A stretch of 64,000 nucleotides of DNA, taken from NCBI RefSeq assembly GCF_039545795.1, contig NZ_CP154260.1, positions 3,477,001-3,541,000 on the forward strand, given 5' to 3'. The translations under genes and the position numbers were made by a program. The stretch comes from Chitinophaga niabensis. GTDB taxonomy: Bacteria > Bacteroidota > Bacteroidia > Chitinophagales > Chitinophagaceae. The notes under the pieces are model-generated. The model saw only the letters and a list, made by a program, of their open reading frames with translations. It did not search any database and was not told the DNA's origin. The stretch's first letter is position 1. Every line of letters begins with the position of its first letter. This document shows positions 1 through 9,226 of the stretch, one piece after another.

Positions 1-303
1 CTTTTTCAGGGCATTCAGCGCATGATTACGGGCAATAACAAAAAGGTAGGTACGGAAATTACGGATGCTGCATAAGGTTTCACGGGCCATCCAGATCTGG
101 AGGAAGATATCCTGCACTACTTCTTCCGCCAGTTCCTTTGACCTGGTAAGTTGCCAGATGTAAGTATGAAGGTGATCTGCATATTGATGGAACAGCGCAC
201 GGAAAGCACTTTCACTGCCCTGTGATACTTCCTGTAAGAGTGGTTCACTGATATCTACAACCTTATTACGCAATGTTAGCTCTTTGTTGGCGGTTGTAAA
301 CAT
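1..303 (-). CDS. RNA polymerase ECF-type sigma-70 factor, N-terminal part (gene runs off left edge)
   Basis: Reading the minus strand from the ATG at 303 gives an open frame of 101 codons that reaches the window edge without a stop, so the 3' part of the gene lies outside. The visible protein has the sigma-70 region 2 signature: FRALFHQYADHLHTYIWQ, then ELAEEVVQDIFLQIW and FRTYLFVIARNHALN, the core-binding and -10-recognition helices typical of ECF sigma factors in Bacteroidota. Region 4 is not visible. In this phylum such genes usually sit next to a FecR anti-sigma gene and a SusC/SusD pair, which would be left of the window. That neighbourhood is expected from the family, not seen. It is divergent from the gene at 368. 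Confidence 0.88.
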   Translation of the reverse strand, partial: MFTTANKELTLRNKVVDISEPLLQEVSQGSESAFRALFHQYADHLHTYIWQLTRSKELAEEVVQDIFLQIWMARETLCSIRNFRTYLFVIARNHALNALKK

Positions 304-367
304 ATCAAAAAAAGCGGGTGCGCGTAACACAGGGCTTTAAAAATATTTCCGCTATCTTGTTAATACT

Positions 368-670
368 ATGATCTACATCACGCAACTCATTTATGTAAAG
401 CCCGGCCAGGAAGCCGTTTTCGATGAATTTGAAAATGTGGCCATTCCCATTGTGGCCAGGTATAATGGCCGTATGCTCTTCCGGATAAGGCCAACCCAGG
501 AGAACCATATTATGCAACCGGTTGAAGCGCCCTATGAGATACACCTGGCCACATTTAACAGTGAAGCTGATTTTGAGGACTTCAAGGCAGACAAGGAACG
601 CGCAAAGTTCCTGCACCTGAAAGATGCTTCCATTGAAAAGATGCTGCTGATAAAAGGAACTACGTTATAA
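368..670 (+). CDS. Small DUF1330/antibiotic-monooxygenase-like (dimeric alpha-beta barrel) protein
   Basis: A 100-residue protein with the pattern of a single ferredoxin-like domain. It has an opening beta strand (MIYITQLIYVKPGQEA), a helix around residues 17-30, a second strand (GRMLFRIRP), then a strand followed by the helix 'FNSEADFEDFKADKERAKFL', which is the layout of DUF1330 and ABM-type dimeric barrels. No catalytic function can be assigned; such proteins are often small cofactor-free oxygenases or of unknown role. There is no signal peptide or membrane segment. The gene is divergent from the sigma factor and 71 bases ahead of the GntR gene. The family call is by fold pattern only. Confidence 0.72.
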   Translation: MIYITQLIYVKPGQEAVFDEFENVAIPIVARYNGRMLFRIRPTQENHIMQPVEAPYEIHLATFNSEADFEDFKADKERAKFLHLKDASIEKMLLIKGTTL

Positions 671-695
671 CATCGAATTTGGTTCGCAAATGTTT

Positions 696-713
696 TGTTT
701 AAACATATAGACA
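696..713. promoter_or_regulatory. Candidate GntR operator upstream of the gntR-family gene
   Basis: The 18 bases tgtttaaacatatagaca match 15 of 18 positions of a sequence in the promoter of the mannose operon (13953-13970). The common core AAACATATA-x-ACA is 12 of 13 identical. A second inverted repeat, ATGTTT-5-AAACAT, overlaps at 690-706. The site is 28 bases ahead of the regulator's start codon, so autoregulation is plausible. The role is inferred from position and similarity only. Confidence 0.4.
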
Positions 714-741
714 TTTATCGAAAAAGCAATAGTTTTGCGAC

Positions 742-1470
742 ATGAAACTGAAGATCAATCACAATAGCCATACCCCTTTACATATCCAGGCAGAAGAGTT
801 GTTACGCAAGCTGATAGCGGAAGAAGAATACCAGAACGGGAAGATGTTGCCGAATGAAGTAGATCTCTCCAAACAACTGGCTATTTCAAGGTCCACCCTC
901 CGGATGGCACTCAATAAACTGGTGTATGAAGGCCTGCTGATCAGGAAAAAAGGGGTGGGTACTAAAGTGGCTGAAATGGCGGTAAGCTCCAAGTCTATGA
1001 ACTGGCTGAGCTTTTCGCAGGAAATGGCGGCACGCGGTATTGTGATCAAAGATTATGAAATGCATCTTACCTGGGTGTTCCCGGATGAAAAGATTGCCAA
1101 CTTCTTTGAAATAGGAACAGATAAAAAAATACTGAAACTGGAAAGGCTCAGGGGTAAACCGGAATGGCCCTTCGTTTACTTCATCTCCTATTTTCATCCC
1201 CGCGTTGGATTAACCGGCGAAGAAGATTTCAGGCGCCCGCTGTATGAGATCTTTGAAAAAGATCATTCCGTGATCGCCACTTTATCCAAGGAAGAGATCA
1301 GCGCAACTGCTGCAGATAATTTTATTGCATCCAAACTTGGCGTAGACAACGGCAGCCCCATCCTGTTCCGCAAGCGTTATGTATTTGACCAGGGAGAACG
1401 CCCTATTGAATATAATCTTGGTTATTACCGGGCAGACAGTTTTGTATATGCTGTAGAAAGCAGGCGCTAA
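742..1470 (+). CDS. GntR family (HutC subfamily) transcriptional regulator with UTRA ligand-binding domain
   Basis: This 242-residue protein has a GntR winged helix at about residues 10-72; 'LHIQAEELLRKLI' and 'LPNEVDLSKQLAISRSTLR' are the classical GntR helix-turn-helix pattern, followed by the wing 'EGLLIRKKGVGT'. Residues about 95-238 form a UTRA domain, the effector-binding fold of the HutC subfamily, usually responsive to sugar phosphates or small metabolites. It is convergent with the seven-gene mannose operon. A shared sequence box lies just upstream of this gene and over the -7 element of that operon, so it may repress both. The effector is unknown; a mannose-derived metabolite is a guess from context. 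Confidence 0.93.
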   Translation: MKLKINHNSHTPLHIQAEELLRKLIAEEEYQNGKMLPNEVDLSKQLAISRSTLRMALNKLVYEGLLIRKKGVGTKVAEMAVSSKSMNWLSFSQEMAARGIVIKDYEMHLTWVFPDEKIANFFEIGTDKKILKLERLRGKPEWPFVYFISYFHPRVGLTGEEDFRRPLYEIFEKDHSVIATLSKEEISATAADNFIASKLGVDNGSPILFRKRYVFDQGERPIEYNLGYYRADSFVYAVESRR

Positions 1471-1509
1471 TGCCAGTATTTTTATACATCCCCGCAGAAG
1501 GTAAATGTA

Positions 1510-2334
1510 CTAATACCAGTAACTGGCAGCGCCCAGCAGCGCAGCTTTCTCCCCCAGTTCGGATAATACGATCTCCACATCTTTCATCTGCTGCCGCAGG
1601 CTATGCAGGAAATGCGCGTGTGCATGGGATATATTTCCACCCAATACAATCATGGCAGGCCTGGGCGTTACCTGTTGCAGGAACATCCCCAGGTTCTCAC
1701 TGAATTCCCGGAACACGGTTGCTGCTGCAACTGATGTAGCGGCCAATGCAGCGATGTTCTTTACATTCTCTTCTTTTATTCCACTCAAAGCTTCATAGCG
1801 GGCAATGAACCACCTGGTGCTGAAGTGCTCTTCTGCTCTTGATCCCAGGAAGGGGGTGTTCCAGAAACCGGCATCTTCAGCATGACCATTAGTGGCAATG
1901 GCAGAGCCAAAACCAGTACCCAATGTAAGACCTATCACGGGACGTTGTTCTTTTACCGCACCATTAAAAAGTTCTCCCTGCAAAAAACAGGCAGCATCGT
2001 TGTGCATAACAATATCTTCCTTCTCTATCCCTAAAGCTTCCGCTAACATGGCTTTCACTGGCAGGCCATACAAGGCCTCGTATTTATGCAATCCCCTGAT
2101 CAGGGAAATACCTTCCTCATAATCAAACGGCCCCGGCATGGCAATGCCTATCTTATGTTTGCCATGCATGCTTTCCCGCATCACTTCACACCAGCTGTGT
2201 ATGATCTCTTCAGCACTGCCATTTGAATTCACCCTTTCCCGGTGATGAGAACCGGGTACCAGATCCCTGCTTTCCAGGTCTATCAAAGCCGTGGTAATAT
2301 GCGAGCCTCCTATATCTACACCCAATACGCTCAT
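1510..2334 (-). CDS. ROK family sugar kinase (glucokinase/mannokinase-like)
   Basis: A 274-residue protein of the ROK (repressor, ORF, kinase) family. It begins with the ATP-binding phosphate-1 motif 'LGVDIGGSH', has 'GIAMPGPFD', the catalytic-aspartate segment 'HNDAACFLQGE' and the adenosine motif 'GLTLGTGFGSA'. There is no N-terminal helix-turn-helix, so it is a kinase rather than a NagC-type repressor. The zinc-binding cysteine cluster common in ROK kinases is not obvious, and 'GSRAEEHFS' stands where it normally lies. It is the last gene of the mannose operon and overlaps the transporter gene by 4 bases. Context suggests it phosphorylates imported mannose to mannose-6-phosphate for the isomerase encoded two genes upstream; glucose is an alternative substrate. 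Confidence 0.88.
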   Translation of the reverse strand: MSVLGVDIGGSHITTALIDLESRDLVPGSHHRERVNSNGSAEEIIHSWCEVMRESMHGKHKIGIAMPGPFDYEEGISLIRGLHKYEALYGLPVKAMLAEALGIEKEDIVMHNDAACFLQGELFNGAVKEQRPVIGLTLGTGFGSAIATNGHAEDAGFWNTPFLGSRAEEHFSTRWFIARYEALSGIKEENVKNIAALAATSVAAATVFREFSENLGMFLQQVTPRPAMIVLGGNISHAHAHFLHSLRQQMKDVEIVLSELGEKAALLGAASYWY

Positions 2335-3602
2335 ATATGCCTCATTGTTCTTTGTATCTCTTCGAAAGATTGTCCTTTTGTTTCCGGTAATAATTTATAC
2401 ACGGTAATGAATGCCATCACGCAGAAGGCGGCAAAAAACCAGAAGGTTTGTGCTGTACCGAATTCATGCAGCAGGATAGGTGTGATCTGCCCTACCAGCG
2501 TATCTGCCAGCCACATCACCATAATGCTTACAGACAATGCCCTTGCCCTGATATGATCCGGGAAGATCTCTGCTGCGATCACAAATTTCAGCGGACCAAT
2601 GGAGAATGCAAAAAAGGCCAGGAATAACATCACGCAAAGCAGCAAATGTAATCCCGTGGCACCGGTAAAAAAACAGATGCCGGTTAAAGCGAGGCTCAGG
2701 GCAGCACCTGCAGTACCCCAGAGATAAAGCGGCCGTCTGCCCAGGCTATCCACTTTCCAGATGGCAAAGATGGTGAAGAACACATTCGCTGCACCGAAAA
2801 TGATCTGGCTGATGAAAGAATTGCTCAGGGTGATACCGGCATCATGCAAAATGCTGGGGCCATAATAAATGATGGCATTGATACCGCTGAACTGTGAGAA
2901 GAGCGGTAACAGTATGCCTATCAGGATGGCTCTCTTTATTTCCGGCGCAAACAGTTCTTTATAACTGCCTGCTGTTTGTTTTTCTCTCATTAACCAGCGC
3001 GGGCTTTCCGGCACCTGTGTTAAACCTGCCAGGAATAATACCGCAGGGATTGCACCTACACCAAACATACCGCGCCAGGGTTCTTTTACGAATAACCAGC
3101 TGGTACTCTTTCCGGCATTTGCCAGCGCATAGTTCAGCAGCATAGCATTGCTGAGATAAGCCACCAGTATGCCTATCGTTACGGCTAGTTGATAATAGGT
3201 AACAAGTCTTCCTCTTTTATCATCCGGTGCAATTTCAGAGAGGTATAAAGGCACTACCGTGGAGGCGATCCCTACTGCCACACCACCCAGTATACGGGCC
3301 GTGATGAGCCAGGCCAGATCAGCAAACAATGCACAACCAACGGCAGCCAGCAGAAATAGAAAAGCAGCAATGAACAATAATTTCTTCCTGCCCAGCCTGT
3401 CGCTCAGATCGCTGGAAACAATCACGCCCAGTATGCAACCTGCCAGTGCGGAAGACACAAACCATCCTTCCTGCAGGGCATTCAATCCGAACTGTTCCCG
3501 CACAAAAGGTAAAATACCAGACACTACGGCCATATCAAACCCAAACAGGAAACCTCCCAGGGAGGCCACTATTGTGGTCATAACGAGGAATGATCTATTC
3601 AT
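2331..3602 (-). CDS. MFS sugar porter (hexose/proton symporter family)
   Basis: A 423-residue inner-membrane transporter of the major facilitator superfamily, sugar porter family. It has the start 'GFLFGFDMAVVSG', loop motif 'DRLGRKK', 'PESPRWLMREK' after helix 6, 'GRRPLY' between helices 8 and 9 and the C-terminal 'PETKG'. These are the family signatures of XylE, GalP and GLUT-type carriers. About twelve hydrophobic segments can be traced. It is somewhat shorter than usual (450-490), mainly because the central cytoplasmic loop is short. The gene overlaps the isomerase gene by 8 bases and the kinase gene by 4, implying translational coupling. The likely cargo is mannose released by the GH38 enzyme, which is inferred from context. 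Confidence 0.93.
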   Translation of the reverse strand: MNRSFLVMTTIVASLGGFLFGFDMAVVSGILPFVREQFGLNALQEGWFVSSALAGCILGVIVSSDLSDRLGRKKLLFIAAFLFLLAAVGCALFADLAWLITARILGGVAVGIASTVVPLYLSEIAPDDKRGRLVTYYQLAVTIGILVAYLSNAMLLNYALANAGKSTSWLFVKEPWRGMFGVGAIPAVLFLAGLTQVPESPRWLMREKQTAGSYKELFAPEIKRAILIGILLPLFSQFSGINAIIYYGPSILHDAGITLSNSFISQIIFGAANVFFTIFAIWKVDSLGRRPLYLWGTAGAALSLALTGICFFTGATGLHLLLCVMLFLAFFAFSIGPLKFVIAAEIFPDHIRARALSVSIMVMWLADTLVGQITPILLHEFGTAQTFWFFAAFCVMAFITVYKLLPETKGQSFEEIQRTMRHI

Positions 3603-5397
3603 ACAGGCTATTAAAAACAGGATGTTCTTCTTTCAAAAATGCTTTGATCACTTTAGCACGGCCCTTACCCAGGTTGGTGATGGTGTAAACATCCGCATCT
3701 GCCGGTATCACAAATGTTTCTGCATAATGATACACTGTTGCTGTACCTGCTGCTGTTTTAATGGAGATGGAAGTTCCTTCCACCAGCATCATCACTAAAC
3801 AGATGCCTTCTGTTTTAAAGCTAACAGTCGTATCCAGCTCAATGCGGTGTACATCATAAAAATGTTCCCGGTGTGTGGGCAGGTGTACCAGTTGCCAGTC
3901 CTTTCCCTCTTCCAGTAAAGCCGGCACGGAAATAAGTTCTTTCTCTACCGCTGCCCCCTGCCTGCCGAACTGCAGGTTACGGAATGCATGTTCAATATTG
4001 ATGGCCCTTGGTTCTCCATCCAGCCCCAGCCGCAGCCAGTCGTACATCTTGAATGTAAAGATGTAAGGCGTGGCACTGATCTCCAATACCAGGTTATCAG
4101 CACCTGCACTGTGCACCGTACCGTTCGGTATGAGGAACAAGGCATGTTTGCTGGCTTTGAAAGCCTGTACATACTGCGGGATGTTCACCGGCTGATTGAA
4201 TTGCACGCTATTATCCAGGTCTGCCCGGAAGGCAGCAGGATCAATATTTTCATGGAATCCGAGGTAAACTTTTGCATCATCTTTACAATCCAGGATGTAA
4301 TACGTTTCATCCTGTGTGATGTTTTCGCCAAAGTGTTCCCGGATGTAAGATAAGGAAGGATGGCATTGAATAGAAAGATTTCCGCCATCAAAAGTATCCA
4401 GGAAGTCGAAACGGATAGGAAACTCGTAACGGAAGATGGCTGCATGTTTACCGAGGATAGCTCTATGCTGCCGGTACATCAGCCATTCAAAAGGTATTTC
4501 CAGCAGGTACCCATCACTTTCAAATACAACACCGTTCTCCGGTACGATCATTTCAAAAGACCAGGCATAGTTCACTGCTTCCAGTGAAAGACCGGGGATC
4601 CTTTCTTTCATCCACTGCCCTCCCCATGCACCAGGCTCAAACCATGGGCGCACCCGGAAGGTATCCCGGCAGATCTGGTCTATCCCTGCCAGCAGATCAT
4701 CCTTATGCACCCAGGTAATAGTTTCCCCACGCTGCGTATCCACAAATATGCCGATGCGCGGCAACAGGGATTGTTTATACTCATTCAGGATCACCCAATC
4801 CACAAAGTAGGCCTGCTTGTACATTTCTGCAAAAACATTACTGCCATTACTCCCCAGGTTAGCAGCAACACCTGCACGCATACGGTATTGTAATTCATTC
4901 TTTGGAAGGTCCAGGTAGATCACCGGTGCTTTATCATTTACCAGTGCTGCACCAGTGCCCATGATAATATGCAGGCCTTTATGCGTTGATTGCATGGCCG
5001 CCAGTTTATCTTTGTGGAACAGATCATGGATGCGCAGGCTGGTGCGTGTTCCCCAAACGTCTCCTTCTTCACCGAGGAATGGTGCTATGAGCGCGTTAAC
5101 ATCTTCCTTTAAAGCATCCTTTGCAAAATGCCATTGTACGGTAATGCCCCTGCGATTAAATTCCTCCTGTAAAGTATGATACAATTCATCCCACCATATA
5201 CCGGTATAACCATCTATACATACCTGCTGATGCAGGAGCATCCACTCCACCAAACCTTCGTAATCCGTATGGATACGTCCCCTCCCCAGGGTGTGGGTGG
5301 GATGGATATCATATGCTCCTGCAGTATGTTTGCTCAATTGCACCGGTAAAAGCGGTTGTACTGCTACCCGCCTGTTTTCCTCCTTAATGTTCAGCAT
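3595..5397 (-). CDS. Class I mannose-6-phosphate isomerase-like protein with N-terminal degenerate P-loop kinase-like domain
   Basis: A 600-residue protein. The C-terminal half (about residue 250 on) is a type I phosphomannose isomerase. The zinc-site residues are recognisable: Gln and His in 'SIQCHPS', Glu in 'DETYYIL' and His in 'GTVHSAG'. It would convert mannose-6-phosphate to fructose-6-phosphate in the cytoplasm. The first 230 residues are not part of ordinary isomerases. 'VCIDGYTGIWWDELYHTL' resembles a uridine-kinase-type P-loop in which the GxGK[ST] lysine is missing, and 'IYLDLPKNELQYRMRAG' resembles that fold's lid region, so the domain is probably inactive as a kinase. The gene is fifth in the mannose operon, 5 bases after the GH38 gene and overlapping the transporter gene by 8. 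Confidence 0.85.
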   Translation of the reverse strand: MLNIKEENRRVAVQPLLPVQLSKHTAGAYDIHPTHTLGRGRIHTDYEGLVEWMLLHQQVCIDGYTGIWWDELYHTLQEEFNRRGITVQWHFAKDALKEDVNALIAPFLGEEGDVWGTRTSLRIHDLFHKDKLAAMQSTHKGLHIIMGTGAALVNDKAPVIYLDLPKNELQYRMRAGVAANLGSNGSNVFAEMYKQAYFVDWVILNEYKQSLLPRIGIFVDTQRGETITWVHKDDLLAGIDQICRDTFRVRPWFEPGAWGGQWMKERIPGLSLEAVNYAWSFEMIVPENGVVFESDGYLLEIPFEWLMYRQHRAILGKHAAIFRYEFPIRFDFLDTFDGGNLSIQCHPSLSYIREHFGENITQDETYYILDCKDDAKVYLGFHENIDPAAFRADLDNSVQFNQPVNIPQYVQAFKASKHALFLIPNGTVHSAGADNLVLEISATPYIFTFKMYDWLRLGLDGEPRAINIEHAFRNLQFGRQGAAVEKELISVPALLEEGKDWQLVHLPTHREHFYDVHRIELDTTVSFKTEGICLVMMLVEGTSISIKTAAGTATVYHYAETFVIPADADVYTITNLGKGRAKVIKAFLKEEHPVFNSLYE

Positions 5398-5402
5398 TTT
5401 TC

Positions 5403-8249
5403 TTATTTAGTTTCTACACGAACCATGATGACACCCTTGCCCGGTAATTCAACACGGTCTTCCAGTTTATTTTTATATTCTTCCAGCATATTGCTTTGCC
5501 ATACGTTGATCTTGCCTTTAAGGGTAACCACAGCAGGCTGCTCCTGTGTATTTACCAGTTGCACTACCACACCTTTTCCACCTGCTGCAGGTTTAATACT
5601 CTCAACGTATACTGCTTTACTGTCAATGGAAAAGAAAAGTGATTCTGTGGCAGGCCCTGCAGCCGGCGTGGCCACTAAAGAACGGTGATTACTGAAGCCC
5701 TGCTGATTGGCAGCCGCTACATCATATGCATCATGTACCTGCAATGCATAACGGAACACCGTCACGCCTTCCTGGTCCCTGCGGAAATTGGTATGCCAGA
5801 GGTTGTTCATTACCCAGGAATATATAGCCGGGTTTTGCTCCATGTAATTGATCCACTTAGGTGAACGGGTGAGGCCACCCAGTAATCCTGCACTGGTTTG
5901 CGTGCCTATCTCAAACAAAGGCGCATCCAGGCTGGACCAGGTAACGCCAAAGTCTTTGTTGGATACATCTACCCAACGTTGCACGGAATACCAGTTCCTG
6001 TTGGCATGCTGCAACTGATCTTCTTCAGCTGCTACACTGCCCCATGGAATACTGTAACGCACCTGCGCACCTGGTACTTTAAAAGGAAATGCAAAGTGCA
6101 CCCCTTCTTTTGCGGGCACCGCTTTTTTATCTAAAGTGTTGATGATCTCTACACGGTCTACCCCAGCCGTTAATCTCACTTCCCTCTTCAGCGAATGAGC
6201 ACCGGGTGCGTCAGACACAGCTTCAAGACTTACCACTAAAGGACCTTTCTCTTTTATAGTAATCTTTGCCGGCCCTGCGAACTGGATCTTCTCTTTCGCA
6301 GCATCAGGCAGATAAGTATATTGATTCAGGCCGCCGGAATCTGCCAGGTTACGCCCTGCTTTTTCCAGGCTGATGATGTGCCCGGTTTTTTCATCCAGCT
6401 TTATGGTATAGAATTTATTCTGCAAAGTGGTGGTGCTTACGGAGGCACGTTCTCCCACATAGGCCTTACCGTTATGAATAGTAAAACGCTGTTTTGAAAA
6501 AGCGGGGATCTGTTTCACCAGTACCGCCAGTTCTCCTGTACTTAAACGCTGGGAAGGAACTGATCTGCCACCGGCATCTTTCACTAAATCTCCTGCACTG
6601 CTTTGTGCTGCAGGGATCAGTACTACATCCGTACGTTGCTGCCCCAATGTATTGTATACATCGACCCCGCTGGCAGCACTGGCATCTGCTGCTGCTTTTG
6701 CCAGCAGCTCTTTTGATTGTGCCTGTGCTGTTAAGGCAAAAGCCTGCTTATAACTCCATTGCGCTATGGCTTTAGGATCTTCAGGATGGGATACACTGTT
6801 ATGTGCGCCCCAGGTATGCTCGTTGAACATAAGCACATTATTCCAGGCCGTATCAAAATCACGTGCAGGAAATGCCTTCTTATTACGTAAAGCCCAGATA
6901 GCTTCTGCCTGCAGCAACCTGTCTGAGTTATTGCGGTTGATGCCTGTTTCCCTTGCCGCAGAAGCAATTCCATCCGTCCAGTACTCCGTATAATCTCCTG
7001 ATACTACAGGTACTTTAGCGCCGTATGCTGCTTCAAAATCATGAAAGAAATCTTTCACGGAAGTGATCACCAGTTGCGGGGAAGCATATCTTTCATTCCA
7101 TTCCTTCACCGCATCCGGTAATTCCGGATCGATGGGCGCATTATCACTCATGGCCCAGGTAAGGATGGTCATGTTATAAGGGAATAACTTCTGGTCCAGT
7201 TCAGCTAAATAATTAAAGAGGAAAGGATTCAGGAAGTTCTCAGAAGGTTTGCCGGTATAAAAGGGCAAGGGATCTTCTACTGTAAAGAAGTTAGGGATCT
7301 TGTTGCCTTTCAGGGAATAACCAATAGAGTATGGGGAACTTTGCCAGTAAAGGAGTTTCTGCCCGCCGGGTGATTGCCAGTAGAAAGGCCTGTCACGCCA
7401 CTTGAAGGAATTACCGATACGGTCTCCTGCATTGGGTGCACCCCAGAAATATTTGATGCCGGTGATATCTGCCTGGCTGGACAAACCCCATGAAGCACCG
7501 GGTACATCTCCCTGGAACATGGTATGTATTTCCACGCCATGTTCTTTGGCAGTTTTCACTGCGGTATGGAACATCTGCATCAGCTGGCGGGAATCGGTGA
7601 TACTGGTATTGATATTGGCATAGGCCCCATCAATATTGATCCATCCCTTCTTCACTGCTTCCCAGAAAGCTTTTTTCTTTGCCTCATCTGCACCTGCCAG
7701 GTAATGGTCCACTACCCAGAAAGCCTCTGTATTCCATTTAAAACGCGCGCCTTCAGGGTACTGTTCTGTTTTCTTCGCAATCTTGATGGCTTCATCAATG
7801 TTATCCAGGTGGATCTTCATCACCTTTGCCTGTACGTTGGTATAACCAATGTCCACATGTGAGTGCGGCAACAGGTATACTTTCCATTTCTGCGTAGGCG
7901 CTACCATGCAGCGTGCGTTGTACTCCCTGCCGGCCGATACTACCTGTACACTCAGTTGCGTTTCCCTGCCCACCGCGTCTCCGGGTAAAGGCAGTTCATA
8001 TAAGCTGATGCCCTTTTCACTGGCAGGCACCAGTACACTATCCAGCCTGCTGTTAAATTCCATCCGTACCGTTGCTTTTGCATAGCTGTTACCGCCATGA
8101 AAAAGCAGGCGTACCATCCTGGCTTCCTTTCCGTTTTTCTTCAGATAAGCAACCGTAGGTTGCAGCTCAATACCGGTGAATGTGTTCTGCGCAGTTACAG
8201 CGGTAAAGCCACTGATCCCTGCCAGCAACAACAAACTTTTCTTAGTCAT
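5403..8249 (-). CDS. Glycoside hydrolase family 38 alpha-mannosidase, exported
   Basis: A 948-residue enzyme with a signal peptide (MTKKSLLLLAGISGFTAVTA, cut before Q), so it is periplasmic or surface bound. The GH38 catalytic domain starts with the metal-site motif 'HSHVDIGYT' (His129, His131, Asp133). The aspartate of 'FQGDVPGASWGL' (Asp248) is the likely nucleophile. The segment 'FNEHTWGAHNS' near residue 480 is the usual third metal/active-site histidine region. A helical mid domain and beta-sandwich C-terminal domains follow. GH38 enzymes remove alpha-linked mannose with retention of configuration using Zn or Ca. It lies in the mannose operon between the LamG lipoprotein and the isomerase, which fits release of mannose from captured mannan. 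The linkage preference cannot be read from sequence. Confidence 0.92.
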   Translation of the reverse strand: MTKKSLLLLAGISGFTAVTAQNTFTGIELQPTVAYLKKNGKEARMVRLLFHGGNSYAKATVRMEFNSRLDSVLVPASEKGISLYELPLPGDAVGRETQLSVQVVSAGREYNARCMVAPTQKWKVYLLPHSHVDIGYTNVQAKVMKIHLDNIDEAIKIAKKTEQYPEGARFKWNTEAFWVVDHYLAGADEAKKKAFWEAVKKGWINIDGAYANINTSITDSRQLMQMFHTAVKTAKEHGVEIHTMFQGDVPGASWGLSSQADITGIKYFWGAPNAGDRIGNSFKWRDRPFYWQSPGGQKLLYWQSSPYSIGYSLKGNKIPNFFTVEDPLPFYTGKPSENFLNPFLFNYLAELDQKLFPYNMTILTWAMSDNAPIDPELPDAVKEWNERYASPQLVITSVKDFFHDFEAAYGAKVPVVSGDYTEYWTDGIASAARETGINRNNSDRLLQAEAIWALRNKKAFPARDFDTAWNNVLMFNEHTWGAHNSVSHPEDPKAIAQWSYKQAFALTAQAQSKELLAKAAADASAASGVDVYNTLGQQRTDVVLIPAAQSSAGDLVKDAGGRSVPSQRLSTGELAVLVKQIPAFSKQRFTIHNGKAYVGERASVSTTTLQNKFYTIKLDEKTGHIISLEKAGRNLADSGGLNQYTYLPDAAKEKIQFAGPAKITIKEKGPLVVSLEAVSDAPGAHSLKREVRLTAGVDRVEIINTLDKKAVPAKEGVHFAFPFKVPGAQVRYSIPWGSVAAEEDQLQHANRNWYSVQRWVDVSNKDFGVTWSSLDAPLFEIGTQTSAGLLGGLTRSPKWINYMEQNPAIYSWVMNNLWHTNFRRDQEGVTVFRYALQVHDAYDVAAANQQGFSNHRSLVATPAAGPATESLFFSIDSKAVYVESIKPAAGGKGVVVQLVNTQEQPAVVTLKGKINVWQSNMLEEYKNKLEDRVELPGKGVIMVRVETK

Positions 8250-8260
8250 AATCTTCTCTT

Positions 8261-9208
8261 TTATTCCCAGGTAACGTTCTTACCTGCTGCTGAAAAATTG
8301 CCTGTTTTATCTTTCACTGTTAATCCAAGGTTCAGGTCAAATGGCCACAGCGCCACAATGTTTGCTTCCGTCCCTGTCAATACCTTATCCTTATTATCCA
8401 TTACTTCTGCGGCAGTTAAAGGTACTTTCCAGAAGCGTACATCCTTGATATTTCCATGCATGGCCCGCTGGTCTGCTGAATTGAACTGGAAGTTGCGGGA
8501 CATCCCCATAAAGAAAGGAGCCGTTTCCGCCGTTTTAGGCGTGACCTCTGTAGCGGAAGTAGCGGTAGCAGCTTCCACCCCGTCTATGTATATCTTAATC
8601 GTAGTGCCGTTAAAAGTAAACGAAATATGGTGCCATGTGTTCACTTGTACTGCGTTATTACCTGTACCCACACCAAACCAGGAACCGCCATTCACATAAG
8701 CTTCTACTTTCCCGGCTTTGGTATAACGTAGCAGAATACCCGTGGTACCATCATCTGCCGTAATAAAACTGCCCAGGCTGGCAGTTCCATCTGTATTGAG
8801 GTCCGCCAGTTTTACTTTACATTCAATGGTGAAGGACTTCACATTCGGTACCAGGTTCTTCAATTGCCCCAGGTCAAAGTAAGCGCCGTTCACAAATTTA
8901 GGTACACCGGCCTTTACTTTGTTGTTATTGAAGATATCGATCGCCAGTAACAGTTTCTTTTTAGCATTGGCATAAGCGGTATCCGTGCCGGAGTTCTGGA
9001 GGATGAATGTGGCCCAGTCCACCTGCGTTTGCAGGGTAACTTTGGAACCGGGGGCCGTCATGCCCAGTTCCGTTCCTTCCACCGTTTTTGAGATCAGTTC
9101 CTTTGTAGTGGCTATGATATTCACCAGGTCGTTCTTAAGGGCGGAAGGAGCATCCTCCTTTTTACAGGCGGTGAACAGTACAAGCAGTATAAATAATATC
9201 TTTTTCAT
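8261..9208 (-). CDS. LamG/concanavalin A-like lipoprotein of the mannose PUL
   Basis: A 315-residue predicted lipoprotein. MKKILFILLVLFTACKK carries a lipobox ending at Cys15. Residues about 25-105 are helical with 'NDLVNIIATTKELISKT', resembling the FIVAR/DUF4972 modules found in Bacteroidota surface glycan-binding proteins. Residues 108-315 form a LamG-like jelly roll with 'WHHISFTFNGTTIKIYIDG' and 'GNIKDVRFWKVPLTAAEV', the concanavalin-like signature. It lies directly after SusD, the usual position of surface glycan-binding proteins in PULs, so a role in holding mannan at the outer membrane is likely. No catalytic residues were recognised. Confidence 0.85.
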   Translation of the reverse strand: MKKILFILLVLFTACKKEDAPSALKNDLVNIIATTKELISKTVEGTELGMTAPGSKVTLQTQVDWATFILQNSGTDTAYANAKKKLLLAIDIFNNNKVKAGVPKFVNGAYFDLGQLKNLVPNVKSFTIECKVKLADLNTDGTASLGSFITADDGTTGILLRYTKAGKVEAYVNGGSWFGVGTGNNAVQVNTWHHISFTFNGTTIKIYIDGVEAATATSATEVTPKTAETAPFFMGMSRNFQFNSADQRAMHGNIKDVRFWKVPLTAAEVMDNKDKVLTGTEANIVALWPFDLNLGLTVKDKTGNFSAAGKNVTWE

Positions 9209-9226
9209 GTTAAAAAGTTTTGGATG

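Noticed and set aside
730..737. TAGTTTTG as promoter of the GntR gene
   Set aside because: It matches TAnnTTTG, but the start site would fall on the start codon and no TTTG element lies at the right distance upstream.
1470..1703. Plus-strand frame of 77 codons after the GntR gene
   Set aside because: Nearly all of it is antisense to the 3' end of the ROK kinase gene, with low-complexity composition and no domain pattern.
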